Positions 59,201-64,000 of a DNA stretch of 64,000 bases are shown here, in pieces. Made by a program: the position numbers and the translations under genes. Origin of the DNA: Mesostigma viride (taxonomy: Eukaryota; Streptophyta; Mesostigmatophyceae; Mesostigmatales; Mesostigmataceae); NCBI GenBank assembly GCA_009746045.1, contig RPFO01000645.1, positions 1,785,086-1,849,085 on the forward strand. Reading direction: 5' to 3'. The notes under the pieces were generated by a model. That model was not told the DNA's origin. It saw only the letters and a program-made list of their open reading frames with translations, and ran no database searches. Each line of letters starts with the position of its first letter. The stretch's first letter is position 1.

Positions 59201-59596
59201 GCCACATGGGAGCTCGGGTCGTGGTGGCGGGAATGGCCGCTGAGGGTGCTGGGTCACATGGGCGCGCTAGCGGAGGATATGGGGATGGCCTTTGCAATGC
59301 TGGCCATTATGCCAGCGCTCGATGGCATGGTCACCAGGTTTGGCAGGGCATCCCTCCCCATCTATCTTTTCCATCCCCATGTTTTGAGGCTGATGGAACC
59401 GTCCTCGTTCTGGCTGCTGCGCCAGGTGTCCTCCAACATGCCGCTCACGGTCACCTTGGAGGTCCTCCTGCCGCTCAGCTCCACGGTATGCCTGTGCCTC
59501 GCTTACTCGGCGATGCTGCGGAGGGGACTGGGCGTCGGGAAGACTGTCCTCGGCCTGTCCATCGTGCTGCATATCTTAAATCGGGCTCTTGTGTAA
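41300..59596 (+). CDS. Giant nonribosomal peptide synthetase with C-terminal membrane acyltransferase, 5'-incomplete
   Basis: One open frame of about 6100 codons ending in TAA. Order: partial A, T, then four C-A-T modules, a fifth divergent C-A-T module, then a multi-helix acyltransferase. Each C has HHSVSDG; each A has TSGTTGRPKG- or SSGSSGVPKG-type ATP loops and YGPTE/YGSTE; each T keeps its phosphopantetheine Ser. There is no epimerase, thioesterase or reductase. It would build a peptide of at least five residues on carrier domains and hand it to the membrane acyltransferase. Modules 1-4 repeat every 3231-3237 bp and are nearly identical. The frame starts with TTG at 41300, and the first in-frame ATG (41345) is inside the A domain, so the true 5' end is missing or on a distant exon. 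The lack of introns contrasts with GT61. Needs a phosphopantetheinyl transferase, none here. Confidence 0.93.
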   Translation: MRNRRIPGLVQVDALMDAARRKLPSYMVPSAVVALERFPENVSDKVDARALPAVDLSTSGGREYVAPRSVYEARVQAVCQDVLGVASLSVLASFHEFGIDSLMAMALVHQMQERLPEFPGAGEGLRVTTVLSNPSVAELAAAMTCGRQVTRAYAMEPPLQPFHEDVPTGVLPPVSYGQEQMLVLHQLDPTSPAYNMVLWWSVVGHVDVHILQRSLQVVVGRHEALRTHYAMPAMQAASQGASGAVQVVVPPDDFVLPFEVVDAGDGDQGLWASLHKEASTPFDLYTGPLVRCLLVKRGDRSSALMVNMHHSVSDGRSGVLLMRELCHSYSSIMKGGELCLPPLPVQYRDYAVWQRRWLEETGEMAAQLAYWKGHLADAPQLLELPTDKPRPRVQSFQGDCLEFTLEKRVVQALKALAQECGATFFMVMLTLWAALLGRCSRQDKVVVGTPWNGRNKSEVQHLIGYFINPLALCVDVDRALPFARMVQRVRDVVLAAMEHADAPFHKVVEAVGATGVVGHNPIFQSMVVPNEVVGMTEVALGPDARIIPGRRIKRHGSSKVDVSLVLCNEAQTGNLTLLLEYRTDLWCEASMQRLGQQLVCLASSAVASPETPVGRLPMMTEAERRRVVEEWNATDTAFACAGKCLHELFDEQVSRTPDHVAVETETKRVTYRELQQTADALACSVRDAGVVVGGRVGLCLKGCVEMVVGMLAILKAGCAYVPLDPEYPAERVQGMLADADVSILLTSPHQQPPWGADTFALVKQLEVPLTPAYAPDLPAQKPVIHRKVFPTDLAYVLFTSGTTGRPKGVMVEHRNVCNLVACVIDRCQLDGSSRVLQLTNPSFDVSVAEVFGTLAAGGTLVMHPPGSDLQDSLRRVTCAFVVPSVLSVLNPAHFPGLSTLCIGGEMVPLHMATSWAAGRRCLNGYGPTECCVFATMGQMTAEDQSVSIGGPLPNVQVYVLDAYLQPTPIGVPGELYIGGAGVARGYANRDDLTKDRFLDNPFAAGRLYQTGDLARWLPDGRLQCLGRLDRQVKLYGFRIELGEVESVLEACPGVAKAVAILQDVGCSSDKLVSSSKRLVAYVAPASVQVDALMDAAGRRLPSYMVPSAVVALERFPVTISGKVDARALPAVDLSTSGGREYVAPRSVYEARVQAVCQDVLGVASLSVLASFHEFGINSLMAMALVHQMRERLPEFPGAGEGLRVTTVLSNPSVAELAAAMTCGRQVTRAYAMEPPLQPFHGDVPTDVLPPVSYGQEQMLVLHQLDPTSPAYSMGLWWSMVGHVDVHILQRSMQVVVGRHEALRTHYAMPAMQAASQGASGAVQVVVPPDDFVLPFEVVDAGDGDQGLWASLHKEVSTPFDLYTGPLVRCLLVKRGDRSSALMVNMHHSVSDGLSGVVLMRELCHSYSLIMKGGELCLPPLPVQYRDYAVWQRRWLEETGEMAAQLAYWKGHLADAPQLLELPTDKPRPRVQSFQGDCLEFTLEKRVVQALKALAQECGATFFMVMLTLWAALLGRCSQQDKVVVGTPWNGRNKSEVQHLIGYFINPLALCVDVDSALPFARMVQRVRDVVLAAMEHADAPFHKVVEAVGATGSVSGNPIFQSMVVPNEMVGMTGSALGPDARIIPGRRIKRHGSSKVDVSLVLCDDAQTGNLSLLLEYRTDLWCEASMQRLGQQLVCLASSAVASPETPVGRLPMMTEAERRRVVEEWNATDTAFACAGKCLHELFDEQVSRTPDHVAVETETKRVTYRELQQTADALACSVRDAGVVVGGRVGLCLKGCVEMVVGMLAILKAGCAYVPLDPEYPAERVQGMLADADVSILLTSPHQQPPWGADTFAHLKQLEIPPITRCAASPAPPASKPAAPCKVSPTDLAYVIFTSGTTGRPKGVMVEHRNVCNLVACVIDRWQLDSRSRVLQLTSPSFDMSVSEIFGTLCCGGALVTCRPHDNLHGRLCLASFARFTPSLLATINPTHFPHLAALVSGGEPLPLDLMQRWAASRRLYNSYGPTECTGSATMEPMDASDEVVTIGRPLPNVRMYVLNRYLQPVPVGVPGELCIGGAGVARGYIEQPELTKERFLDNPFAAGRLYRTGDLARWLPDGRLQCLGRLDRQVKLYGFRIELGEVESVLEAYPGVAKAVAILQDVGCSSDKLVSSSKRLVAYVAPASVQVDALMDAARRRLPSYMVPSAVVALERFPVTISGKVDARALPAVDLSTSGGREYVAPRSVYEARVQAVCQDVLGVASLSVLASFHEFGINSLMAMALVHQMRERLPEFPGAGEGLRVTTVLSNPSVAELAAAMTCGRQVSRAYAMEPPLQPFHGDVPTDVLPPVSYGQEQMLVLHQLDPTGIAYNMGLWWSMVGHVDVHILQRSMQVVVGRHEALRTHYAMPAMQAASQGASGAVQVVVPPDDFVLPFEVVDAGDGDQRLWASLHKEASTPFDLYTGPLVRCLLVKRGDRSSALMVNMHHSVSDGLSGVLLMRELCHSYSLIMKGGELCLPPLPVQYRDYAVWQRRWLEETGEMAAQLAYWKGHLADAPQLLELPTDKPRPRVQSFQGDCLEFTLEKRVVQALKALAQECGATFFMVMLTLWAALLGRCSQQDKVVVGTPWNGRNKSEVQHLIGYFINPLALRVDVDSALPFARMVQRVRDVVLAAMEHADAPFHKVVEAVGATGVVGHNPIFQSMVVPNEVVGMTEVALGPDARVLPGQHIHRLGSSKVDVSLVLCNEAQTGNLTLLLEYRTDLWCEASMQRLGQQLVCLASSAVASPETPVGRLPMMTEAERRRVVEEWNATDTAFACAGKCLHELFDEQVSRTPDHVAVETETKRVTYRDLQQTADALACSVRDAGVVVGGRVGLCLKGCVEMVVGMLAILKAGCAYVPLDPEYPAERVQGMLADADVSILLTSPHQQPPWGADTFALVKQLEVPLTPAYAPDLPAQKPVIHRKVFPTDLAYVLFTSGTTGRPKGVMVEHRNVCNLLACLIDRWQLDSSSRVLQLANPSFDASVAEMFGTLAAGGTLVMHPPGSDLQDSLRRVTCAFVVPSVLSVLNPAHFPGLSTLCIGGEMVPLHMATSWAAGRRCLNGYGPTECCVFATMGQMTAEDQSVSIGGPLPNVQVYVLDAYLQPTPIGVPGELYIGGAGVARGYANRDDLTKDRFLDNPFAAGRLYRTGDLARWLPDGRLQCLGRLDRQVKLSGVRIELGEVESVLEACPGVAKAVAILQDVGCSSDKLVSSSKRLVVYVAPASVQVDALMDAARRRLPSYMVPSAVVALERFPVTISGKVDAGALPAVDLSTSGGREYVAPRSVYEARVQAVCQDVLGVASLSVLASFHEFGINSLMAMALVHQMRERLPEFPGAGEGLRVTTVLSNPSVAELAAAMTCGRQVTRAHAMEPPLQPFHGDVPTDVLPPVSYGQEQMLVLHQLDPTSPAYNMGLWWSMVGHVDVHILQRSMQVVVGRHEALRTHYGMPAMQAVSQGAPGAVQVVVPPDDFVLPFEVMDAGDGDQGLWASLHKEASTPFDLYTGPLVRCLLVKRGDRSSALMVNMHHSVSDGLSGVLLMRELCHSYSLIMKGGELCLPPLPVQYRDYAVWQRRWLEETGEMAAQLAYWKGHLADAPQLLELPTDKPRPRVQSFQGDCLEFTLEKRVVQALKALAQECGATFFMVMLTLWAALLGRCSRQDKVVVGTPWNGRNKSEVQHLIGYFINPLALCVDVDRALPFARMVQRVRDVVLAAMEHSDAPFHKVVEAVGATGVVGHNPIFQSMIIPNEMVGMTEVALGPDARIIPGRRIKRHGSSKVDVSLVLCDEAQTGNLSLLLEYRTDLWCEASMQRLGQQLVCLASSAVASPETPVGRLPMMTEAERRRVVEEWNAPDTAFACAGKCLHELFDEQVSRTPDHVAVETETERVTYRDLQQTADALACSVRDAGVVVGGRVGLCLKGCVEMVVGMLAILKAGCAYVPLDPEYPAERVQGMLADADVSILLTSPHQQPPWGADTFALVKQLEVPLTPAYAPDLPAQKPVIHRKVFPTDLAYVLFTSGTTGRPKGVMVEHRNVCNLVACVIDRCQLDGSSRVLQLTNPSFDVSVAEVFGTLAAGGTLVMHPPGSDLQDSLRRVTCAFVVPSVLSVLNPAHFPGLSTLCIGGEMVPLHMATSWAAGRRCLNGYGPTECCVFATMGQMTAEDQSVSIGGPLPNVQVYVLDAYLQPTPIGVPGELYIGGAGVARGYANRDDLTKDRFLDNPFAAGRLYRTGDLARWLPDGRLQCLGRLDRQVKLSGVRIELGEVESVLEACPGVAKAVAILQDVGCSSDKLVSSSKRLVVYVAPASVQVDALMDAARRRLPSYMVPSAVVALERFPVTISGKVDAGALPAVDLSTSGGREYVAPRSVYEARVQAVCQDVLGVASLSVLASFHEFGINSLMAMALVHQMRERLPEFPGAGEGLRVTTVLSNPSVVELAAAMTCGRQVTRAHAMEPPLQPFHGDVPTDVLPPVSYGQEQMLVLHQLDPTSPAYNMGLWWSVVGHVDVHILQRSLQVVVGRHEALRTHYAMPAMQAVSQGAPGAVQVVVPPDDFVLPFEVVDAGDGDQRLWASLHKEASTPFDLYTGPLVRCLLVKRGDRSSALMVNMHHSVSDGLSGVLLMRELCHSYSLIMKGGELCLPPLPVQYCDYAVWQRRWLEETGEMAAQLAYWKGHLADAPQLLELPTDKPRPRVQSFQGDCLEFTLEKRVVQALKALAQECGATFFMVMLTLWAALLGRCSRQDKVVVGTPWNGRNKSEVQHLIGYFINPLALCVDVDSALPFARMVQRVRDVVLAAMEHADAPFHKVVEAVGATGSVSGNPIFQSMVVPNEMVGMTGSALGPDARIIPGRRIKCHGSSKVDVSLVLCDEAQTGNLSLLLEYRTDLWCEASMQRLGQQLVCLASSAVASPETPVGRLPMMTEAERRHVIESSQLKQWLQAPPSPLTLCDLWDRQVATRPADMAACCQEAALSFAQLDSAAGLLSVALAASGVGAEVRVAILMERSLLMLAAMLGVLKAGACYVSLDPANPPAYLASLLDAASIKALLWDRAVCGRLQSMAGLEQTTCLIVDDLVAHARTASGTGGGSRRNQDSPAGPLIHANQAAICLFSSGSSGVPKGVELTHRALVAKLEGYWAACPFAHGEACLARTTVSFVDHTLEILGSLLHGVPVVLATAQEACDPASLMHVATSSHVTRLMVVPSLLQAMLADAQDEERARAMWCQGPLSLVISSGEPLPLSLAQAFLAAAGDHCQLVNLYGSTETCGDATWAPVTRAMLAAGHVTVGRPLLHAVTLVLDDHGQLAPPGVLGELCVGGSVVARGYLHQPELTTSRFTRIPIADLLGGDAAASPSCGFPQHSLSFMLTPSPADAASGKDDRPSLVLYRTGDCARLLPCGDLALMGRLDHQVKVRGVRLELGFVEQAMARLPGVAAAGAVLVPATQQGLADAAGHDTLVAVVSPRQLLPEALLAALGQQLPQYALPARILCVDELPRLISGKLNRRKLLAMAAAEMAEMRRVGTSGGGRGALVSHAAVRMDSLEAKLAVLWGKVLRLPSVSVFDDFFNIGGNSLVAVQLQRELQRELARDPALAPLVTGSQHLSVFSHRTISSMAAEAAGALGRTPGRGASGANDDGRALGVAAATSLIFRPRSVYERLLGPATSSGDAEQAPLGEEPEPSRVLEVVTSNLRFLWSFSVVMLHFGHCGGQNLRCFQNTPLAGLWAPHDNTSLANFVPRAFQGGVLGLSILSGMGAASGSVRPSLRTPLLAVMLALLMEFGVSRAFDDLVRSSPQERFSTTAHLWGLWALAFNQLLLWLCIGSWRSHTPREGPRNQKGGAVLLLLAAGTVQFLLPILFALLWPPASAAGVRGMWFGPWGMHQLGWEPLGPRILTSALPFAIGYAYNSQITHMVHTARSHVWLRVALAAIFVHLTIRSTFFPNILSGLDLRSSEAARFATVADVMATWELGSWWREWPLRVLGHMGALAEDMGMAFAMLAIMPALDGMVTRFGRASLPIYLFHPHVLRLMEPSSFWLLRQVSSNMPLTVTLEVLLPLSSTVCLCLAYSAMLRRGLGVGKTVLGLSIVLHILNRALV
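41332..41760 (+). other. NRPS loading remnant: A-domain C-terminus and carrier domain T0
   Basis: Similarity to the other modules begins abruptly at TGTCCAGGTGGATGC (41329). It covers only the A9-A10 part (SYMVP; A10 reads VSDKVDAR instead of ISGKVDAR) and a complete carrier domain with FGIDSLMAM. The missing A-domain core means this T could only be loaded if an upstream exon exists. Confidence 0.85.
41761..44970 (+). other. NRPS module 1 (C-A-T)
   Basis: C domain from about 41800 with HHSVSDG near 42225 (followed by RSG instead of LSG) and IGYFINPLAL. A domain from about 43190 with LKAGCAYVPLDP, FTSGTTGRPKGVMVEH, SFDVSVAEVFG, NGYGPTE, YQTGDLARW and KLYGFRIELGEVE. Carrier FGINSLMAM near 44820. 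Pocket residues read by eye in GrsA numbering: D-V-A-V-C-G-G-V-F-K. Asp235 and Lys517 are present, so an alpha-amino acid is expected; its identity is not called. Confidence 0.85.
44971..48210 (+). other. NRPS module 2 (C-A-T) with a divergent A-domain pocket
   Basis: Nearly identical to modules 1, 3 and 4 except in the A domain. There, the linker at about 46800-46945 and the pocket region at about 47065-47530 differ strongly (SFDMSVSEIFGTLCCGG, LVSGGEPLPL, NSYGPTECTGSA), while the ATP-loop segment between them is shared. Pocket read by eye: D-M-S-F-V-G-S-G-S-K, so a different alpha-amino acid from module 1 is likely. Confidence 0.85.
48211..51440 (+). other. NRPS module 3 (C-A-T)
   Basis: As module 1, with changes: the C-domain end reads DARVLPGQHIHRLGSS instead of DARIIPGRRIKRHGSS, the A4 box is FDASVAEMFG, and the A8 box is KLSGVRIELGEVE. 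Pocket by eye: D-A-A-V-C-G-G-V-F-K, one residue from modules 1 and 4. Confidence 0.85.
51441..54670 (+). other. NRPS module 4 (C-A-T)
   Basis: A domain is almost base-for-base that of module 3 after the pocket start, but with FDVSVAEVFG as in module 1. Pocket by eye: D-V-A-V-C-G-G-V-F-K, predicting the same substrate as module 1. The C domain has MIIPNEMVG where others have MVVPNE(V/M)VG. Confidence 0.85.
54671..58190 (+). other. NRPS module 5 (C-A-T), predicted beta-alanine-type
   Basis: The C domain is of the tandem type until about 56100, where the sequence turns to an unrelated A domain. In that A domain the usual FD box is FVDHTLEIL: Asp has moved from position 235 to 236, the pattern known for beta-amino acid activation. 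The pocket by eye is V-D-L-V-I-S-L-G-D-K, eight of ten equal to the beta-alanine signature I recall from the bleomycin system (VDWVISLADK). About 60 extra residues lie between the A6 and A7 boxes. A10 ISGKLNRRKL keeps the Lys. Carrier NIGGNSLVAVQL near 58014-58049. Confidence 0.82.
58340..59596 (+). other. C-terminal membrane acyltransferase domain (AT3 / acyltransferase family 3)
   Basis: Roughly 400 residues with about ten hydrophobic helices. The first helix carries the R-x10-H motif of AT3 enzymes (NLRFLWSFSVVMLHFG, about 58378-58425), and near the end is GRASLPIYLFHPHVLRL, the family's last conserved segment. AT3 proteins move acyl groups across or at membranes, for example in O-antigen acetylation. 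Fused after a carrier domain, it could take the peptide from T5 and pass it to a lipid, glycan or amine, replacing a thioesterase. Acceptor unknown. Confidence 0.8.
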
Positions 59597-59697
59597 TTTT
59601 TCTCTGTTTATACAGGGTGTCAACTGTTGTTAGCCGGCAGCGCTTGCTAGGCAACAGTAAATTACTGCAGCGGAAATGTACAGGACGCCAAGCGCAT

Positions 59698-59724
59698 TGT
59701 AAGCATGAGGCCCGGGCATGTAAA
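59698..59724 (+). promoter_or_regulatory. Possible polyadenylation motifs (TGTAA)
   Basis: TGTAA occurs at 59698-59702 and 59720-59724, about 100-125 bp after the synthetase stop. TGTAA is the usual poly(A) signal in several green algae. The motif is short and could be chance. Confidence 0.4.
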
Positions 59725-61251
59725 TAGCGCTCCGTGTCAGGGGCAATTTCATACACAATTCCCTTGCATTATTATGCATCATTCTTGACAAAATCTGCAT
59801 GAACATCCATCATAATGTGCACATGATTGATTACATGCTTGATGGTGCCGCATAGAGCAGCCAACTGCCTCACACTAATGCTGTATGTTGTGTGGGAAAT
59901 ACATGACAAACATAGATGGAGTTATTCAAACCCATGAAGCTTGTAAAAATCAGTATAGCATCACACTATGGCCATTAGTATAACTTGACTGGGGGGAGCA
60001 TCAAAAAAGGGTGTTTAGGAAGGGGCAGGGCCATGGTCAAGGAAGAGCATGAATAATGAAAAAAGAATGTGCCATGCGCACACGAGCTACAACGAATATA
60101 TGACGTCAAACATCGATAAGAAACCGATCCTTCAGCTTTACCTGGCATGGCTGGTTTCCTTGCATGGCCCAGGCGGTGGCCGCAAAATGGCGTAGTGCGG
60201 CACACCAAAGTTGTGCAGCGTGGTCGCTAGATCGGCGATTTCTGGCCACTCTTGCGCGTTTACAGATATTATGCTTCAAAAAAGTGACGAGGATACCGAT
60301 ACATCCATTAAGGTATATGCCGTAAAGGTATTGCTGTCAATGTTTCTATCCACCAGCCTGATAGCAGATTTTTCCAGCAAGAACGCTGCCGACACCTATC
60401 AAATATGATTCCCGCGTACCACAAATAGGGCGGTATGATCTCTAGGACGTATATAATGATTGTCTCCAAGGTTGGTATATAATCTATTTCCTGATCTTGG
60501 CCAGAAACTTCGATCGCAAACGTAAATGCCATGCGTAGCTATAGGCGCATGTCGCCATGGCCAGGTCGTAGTTTTCCGCAGTGCATCTCATGAAAATGAA
60601 CCCTTACCCTTACCGCTTGTACTGACCGGAACACCTCTATAAGTTTGTCTTGAAAACGTTTGTGAACTCTGGTACCATGCTGTGAGGAAAATTATACACT
60701 TTCGATCTTCTCAGCTAAACGTTTCCTAATGCTCAATAGTTTCCGCTGCATTTGGTCTCCCGAGAATCTCGCGTTGCGGCTGCCCCCACCCCCGGCTCCG
60801 CCAACCTCCGACATTGGCTAAGTGCAAAGTGAAAAACGGCCAAAATTGTACGGCGTACGCGGTCGAAAGCGTAAGTACCGTGCAATACTGCGTGTATCTT
60901 TCATACCCGAGTTGCCGTACGAACCAACACGGGATAAATTATACGGGGGTGAGATTGGCCTGTGCAACATAAGGAAAAACCCGAAAACAAGAAGAACCCT
61001 AAAGAAAAAAATAGTAATATGACACGGGCATGCAATAATATATTTTCATTGAGAATGATAAATAACGGAGGTGAGATTGGCATGCAACATAATGAAAAAC
61101 CCGAAAAAAAGTGGAACCCTAAAGAAATTAATTAATTAATTAATTAATTAATTAATTAATTAATTAATTAATTAAACTCGTGCTCCCGTTGATGAGTCAC
61201 GGAGCACAGAAGTGCTTTTAATCCCTGTATGTGCACAACAGGAAGAAAGGG
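59725..61251. other. Non-coding repeat-rich region after the synthetase
   Basis: No gene supported. A segment of about 60 bp is repeated (60947-61010 and 61070-61127; GGTGAGATTGG, AAAAACCCGAAAA, CCCTAAAGAAA). The second copy runs into a (TTAA)n tract at about 61127-61174. Directly after, 61174-61219 carries one end of the TIR family seen at 5576 and 6453. Confidence 0.6.
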
Positions 61252-61259
61252 CAGAGACC

Positions 61260-63651
61260 CAGCATACGCCAATACGCCGTATAATACGGTAAATACGCGG
61301 TATTATACAATACGGCGAGGTTTGGCGTACTAACGTACTAGAAATACGCCGTATTGCGTTCTCAACGCAAATACGGCGCATAATACGTATTTTTCGCGTA
61401 TTATACGGCGCCCGGCTCCGGAATTTGGCGCCAGAGCTAGTTTTGGCGTTGCTGACCTAGGCAGGTACGCAGCCTGAACCGTACTTGGGGAGTACGGGCC
61501 TACGGTTGGTCCCGCTTGTCATCTCTGCCAGTTGACGGCGTGGGTAAACGATGGCAAAACGAGACCGACTTGCATAAATATGATAGTTGACCCAAGGGGG
61601 GTACTCAAAAACAAGAAAATTGACATCATGCTGGATTCGAGTAGATCTCGCGAAAACAAGCATGTTTGCCACTGGTCGCAAACCCAGGGGGTCTCTAGGT
61701 TAGAAGTTACAGAGCCTCAAAAACCGTTAACTTAAAGGGTAGGTAGGTAGGGTGCCGGGCCGATATGGGTTTTTTACAACAAAACACTTGGATTTCTGCT
61801 AGCTCCCTGAATGGTCGGATTTTGGAAACGGTTTGACGGACAAACTGATAGCACTTGGCGAGCTGAACCCAAATCTGCAGTCAAAATTTTGGCAGGTACC
61901 ATAGAGGGGGGGGGGTTGCCCGCAAGATGGTGCTGCCCCTAGCTAGGCACGGAAGTATGCTGCCGTCTGCCACCACCACAAGGCTTCGGCTATCCAGCGC
62001 CGTGCCGTGCCAGTATCGCGTCGCGCCGGCCAATGACCCATTTTTAAAAACCGGAATTTCCCCATACACCAATATGCTCAAACGGTAGAGCTCGCGGAGC
62101 TGATCATTTTGCTCCCTAGGTCGACCCCTATAACGCTTGGTTGGGACCTCAGGGTTTTGCTAGGTATAGCGCCTACATGCTAGGTAGGTAGGGTCCAAGG
62201 GCCAACTTTTGGAAAATTTCAGCATGGTGTCTTTTATTTTTGTTTTGAGTACCCCCCTTGGTTGACCTCCGCGGCCATGGAGGTGCAGAAATCTGACTTG
62301 TATGGGAGCATGGCTTGACGTTTTGAACTGCAATTTTGCAGGCATGATCCATAGGTCCTAAACAGCGTATATATCATTGTCAGGCAACGCCTGGGTGTGC
62401 GCAGATATGTCTCGACCCTATGCTCGGTGCAGCAACCTCGTTTGATCAGCGACCAGGTCGGTCGCCGTGCATGTGCTAACTGTTACTAGGCGGGAAATAA
62501 GCCGATACGTTTGTACGCGGATAGATGTGTAAAATATACTGCTGACATGTTTTATTGGCGACGACGGCCAGGAAAGCGGCTCGCAGCTACATCGATGAGG
62601 TGGGCATCCGGCTAGCTCCAGCAAGGAAGGTAATTAATAATCTGCGGTTTTGATCTGACCAGTATGTGCTATCCTGTTCACGTTTTATTGCATACTGTAT
62701 CAAGGTTTTGGGTCGAATCGTATACCTATCAATTAGTTCATGGTTGTAATAAGGAATTAGTTCAATTAGCAATCTATATACCATGCAGTGGATGAGTATC
62801 ACACTTCATGACCTTTAATAATTATGTAAACAACAAACTGTCGACGCCCCCTAGGGCTCCCCCAAAATAGATTCTAGCCAGCTGTCTAGAAGAGGGCAAT
62901 CGACATAGCTTTTACATTATAGCATGACTTGCCATGTATTTCTCGAGCATAGTATACTGATCTAGCCCCAACGGCTTAGAGTAGCCCCAACGGTTTAGAG
63001 TGGCATGAACGCAATCACATTAGCCCAGCCATGGCTCAGCGTGGCCATTTGCTTATGCCTTAGCAGACGCCCGTTGAGCCCACTTCACCTTTCTTGTACA
63101 GCATCAGCTATGCTTCAGCCTACCTCTGGTATCGTTAATAATGGTTGTCCCACAGTGATGCGCCCCGGCCCCGTGATGTGGATAGAGCGCTCGATGTGGC
63201 CTGCCCACCGACTGGTGGGCGGTGGCAGTGAGAGAAGCTAGGGCGCCCTCCCGCCCTCTCATTGTGTACAGGGGTTGAAGGTTCCTCTACTTTGTATTGG
63301 CACCCACGTGACGCAGTCACGTGATAATTAACTAATTAATTAATTAATTAATTACACTTCATACAATTGATGAGACAACCAAGTGAGTGTCAAACGGCTA
63401 CCGACGACCTCTACGACGTGTATTGTATTGTTTTTCATCAAGATTGAGACATTAGCTAGAGTGTTTGAGAGGCACGCCCATGTGATAAACACCTTAGAAT
63501 ATTTTATCCTAATTGAAAATCCACTTTTCCGAACAAAAAACCACTTTTTGAGCTCTTGGCGTATAATACGCGTATAATACGTGTATAATACGAAATACGC
63601 AATACGCCGAGGTTTTGCCGTATTGCCGTATTGCCGTATTGGCTCACACTG
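61260..63651. mobile_element. hAT element 2, non-autonomous, 2.4 kb
   Basis: Flanked by an 8-bp TSD, CAGAGACC (61252-61259 and 63652-63659). Ends are imperfect TIRs: CAGCATACGCCAATACG on the left and CAGTGTGAGCCAATACG on the right (reverse complement). Both subterminal regions are dense in CGTATTATACG/AATACGCCGTAT motifs, like those of the hAT at 18205-19519, suggesting related families. No transposase. Inside is an inverted repeat (61590-61634 / 62216-62264, GGGGGGTACTCAAAA core) and an (AATT)n tract at 63331-63353. Confidence 0.82.
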
Positions 63652-63676
63652 CAGAGACCCCCTTTCTCCTTCATGC

Positions 63677-63917
63677 TGGCCAGAGGCATGCCACAGCTGC
63701 AATCGGACACGATAGACGATCCGGCAAGTGCTGTGGGTGCAATAATAAGACCCATATGTGAGCATATCATGACAATGAGCGTGGGCAAGTATTCATGCCA
63801 GAGGCATGCCCCAGCTGCAATCGGACACGATAGACGATCCGGCAAGGGCTCAGTGGGTGCAACAAGACCCATATGTGAGCATATCATGACAAGGAGCGTG
63901 CAATGCAATGGGCAAGT
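63677..63917. repeat. Tandem duplication of about 115-120 bp
   Basis: Two adjacent units (63677-63790 and 63794-63917) share GCCAGAGGCATGCC, AGCTGCAATCGGACACGATA, GACGATCCGGCAAG and ATATGTGAGCATATCATGAC, with a few substitutions and small indels. No gene; the reading frames through them are incidental. Confidence 0.92.
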
Positions 63918-64000
63918 AAGAAAGAAATTAATAGTAATCTGACACGGACATCCAAGGATCACGCCAGCTGCACAAGGTACAACTAACTACATCACAAAAC

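Noticed and set aside
41295-59257. Many long minus-strand and shifted plus-strand frames opposite the NRPS (up to 548 codons)
   Set aside because: They repeat with module periodicity and follow high GC third positions of the NRPS; none has its own domain.
41300-59596. Bacterial contig or contaminant
   Set aside because: Flanks hold LINEs with TSDs, LTR and hAT elements on the same sequence; only horizontal origin of the gene itself remains possible.

Overview
The window looks like nuclear DNA from a eukaryotic microalga. A green-lineage alga is my best guess, at modest confidence. Reasons: a GT61 glycosyltransferase gene split by phase-consistent GT-AG introns; many LINE, LTR, hAT and other TIR elements; long pure microsatellites; GC-rich coding DNA in AT-richer flanks; and TGTAA motifs just after the large gene. 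No bacterial-type operon is present.

Layout. 1-4458 (minus): a LINE with an L1-ORF1-like protein and the start of an ORF2 carrying PHD, RING and C2H2 fingers. 4800-5466 (minus): the 3' end of another LINE. 5576-6453: a TIR element filled by 553 bp of pure GATG repeat. 8945-15632 (plus): a five-exon GT61 gene (651 codons) with a compound microsatellite in intron 2. 16020-29441: a nested transposon complex. A LINE reverse transcriptase on the minus strand is cut exactly between the codons of its YA|DD catalytic motif by a 4.7 kb element with CACATCACC...GGTGATGTG ends and no target duplication. A second, inverted copy lies at 24036-29441. Each copy carries an insertion the other lacks: a hAT with 8-bp TSD in copy 1, a head-to-tail two-unit element in copy 2. 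29658-38500: an LTR with tRNA-Met-type primer site, a 3.4 kb TIR element with a 42-43 bp minisatellite, an inverted LTR with polypurine tract, and a decayed Ty3-like pol. 39187-40890: a small TIR element and a 5'-truncated LINE with an intact zf-RVT ORF and 19-bp TSD.

41300-59596 (plus) is the centrepiece: an uninterrupted 18.3 kb ORF for a nonribosomal peptide synthetase. It begins inside an adenylation domain, runs through four nearly identical C-A-T modules and a fifth, divergent C-A-T module, and ends in a multi-helix membrane acyltransferase (AT3 family) instead of a thioesterase. The last adenylation domain has a pocket signature close to that known for beta-alanine. Module 2 differs from its neighbours mainly in a short A-domain patch that encodes the pocket, as if subdomains had been exchanged by recombination.

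59597-64000 is repeat-rich non-coding DNA containing a second hAT element (61260-63651, 8-bp TSD) with CGTATTATACG-like subterminal repeats. The synthetase and the glycosyltransferase are the only two host-type genes I can support; the rest is mobile or repeat DNA.
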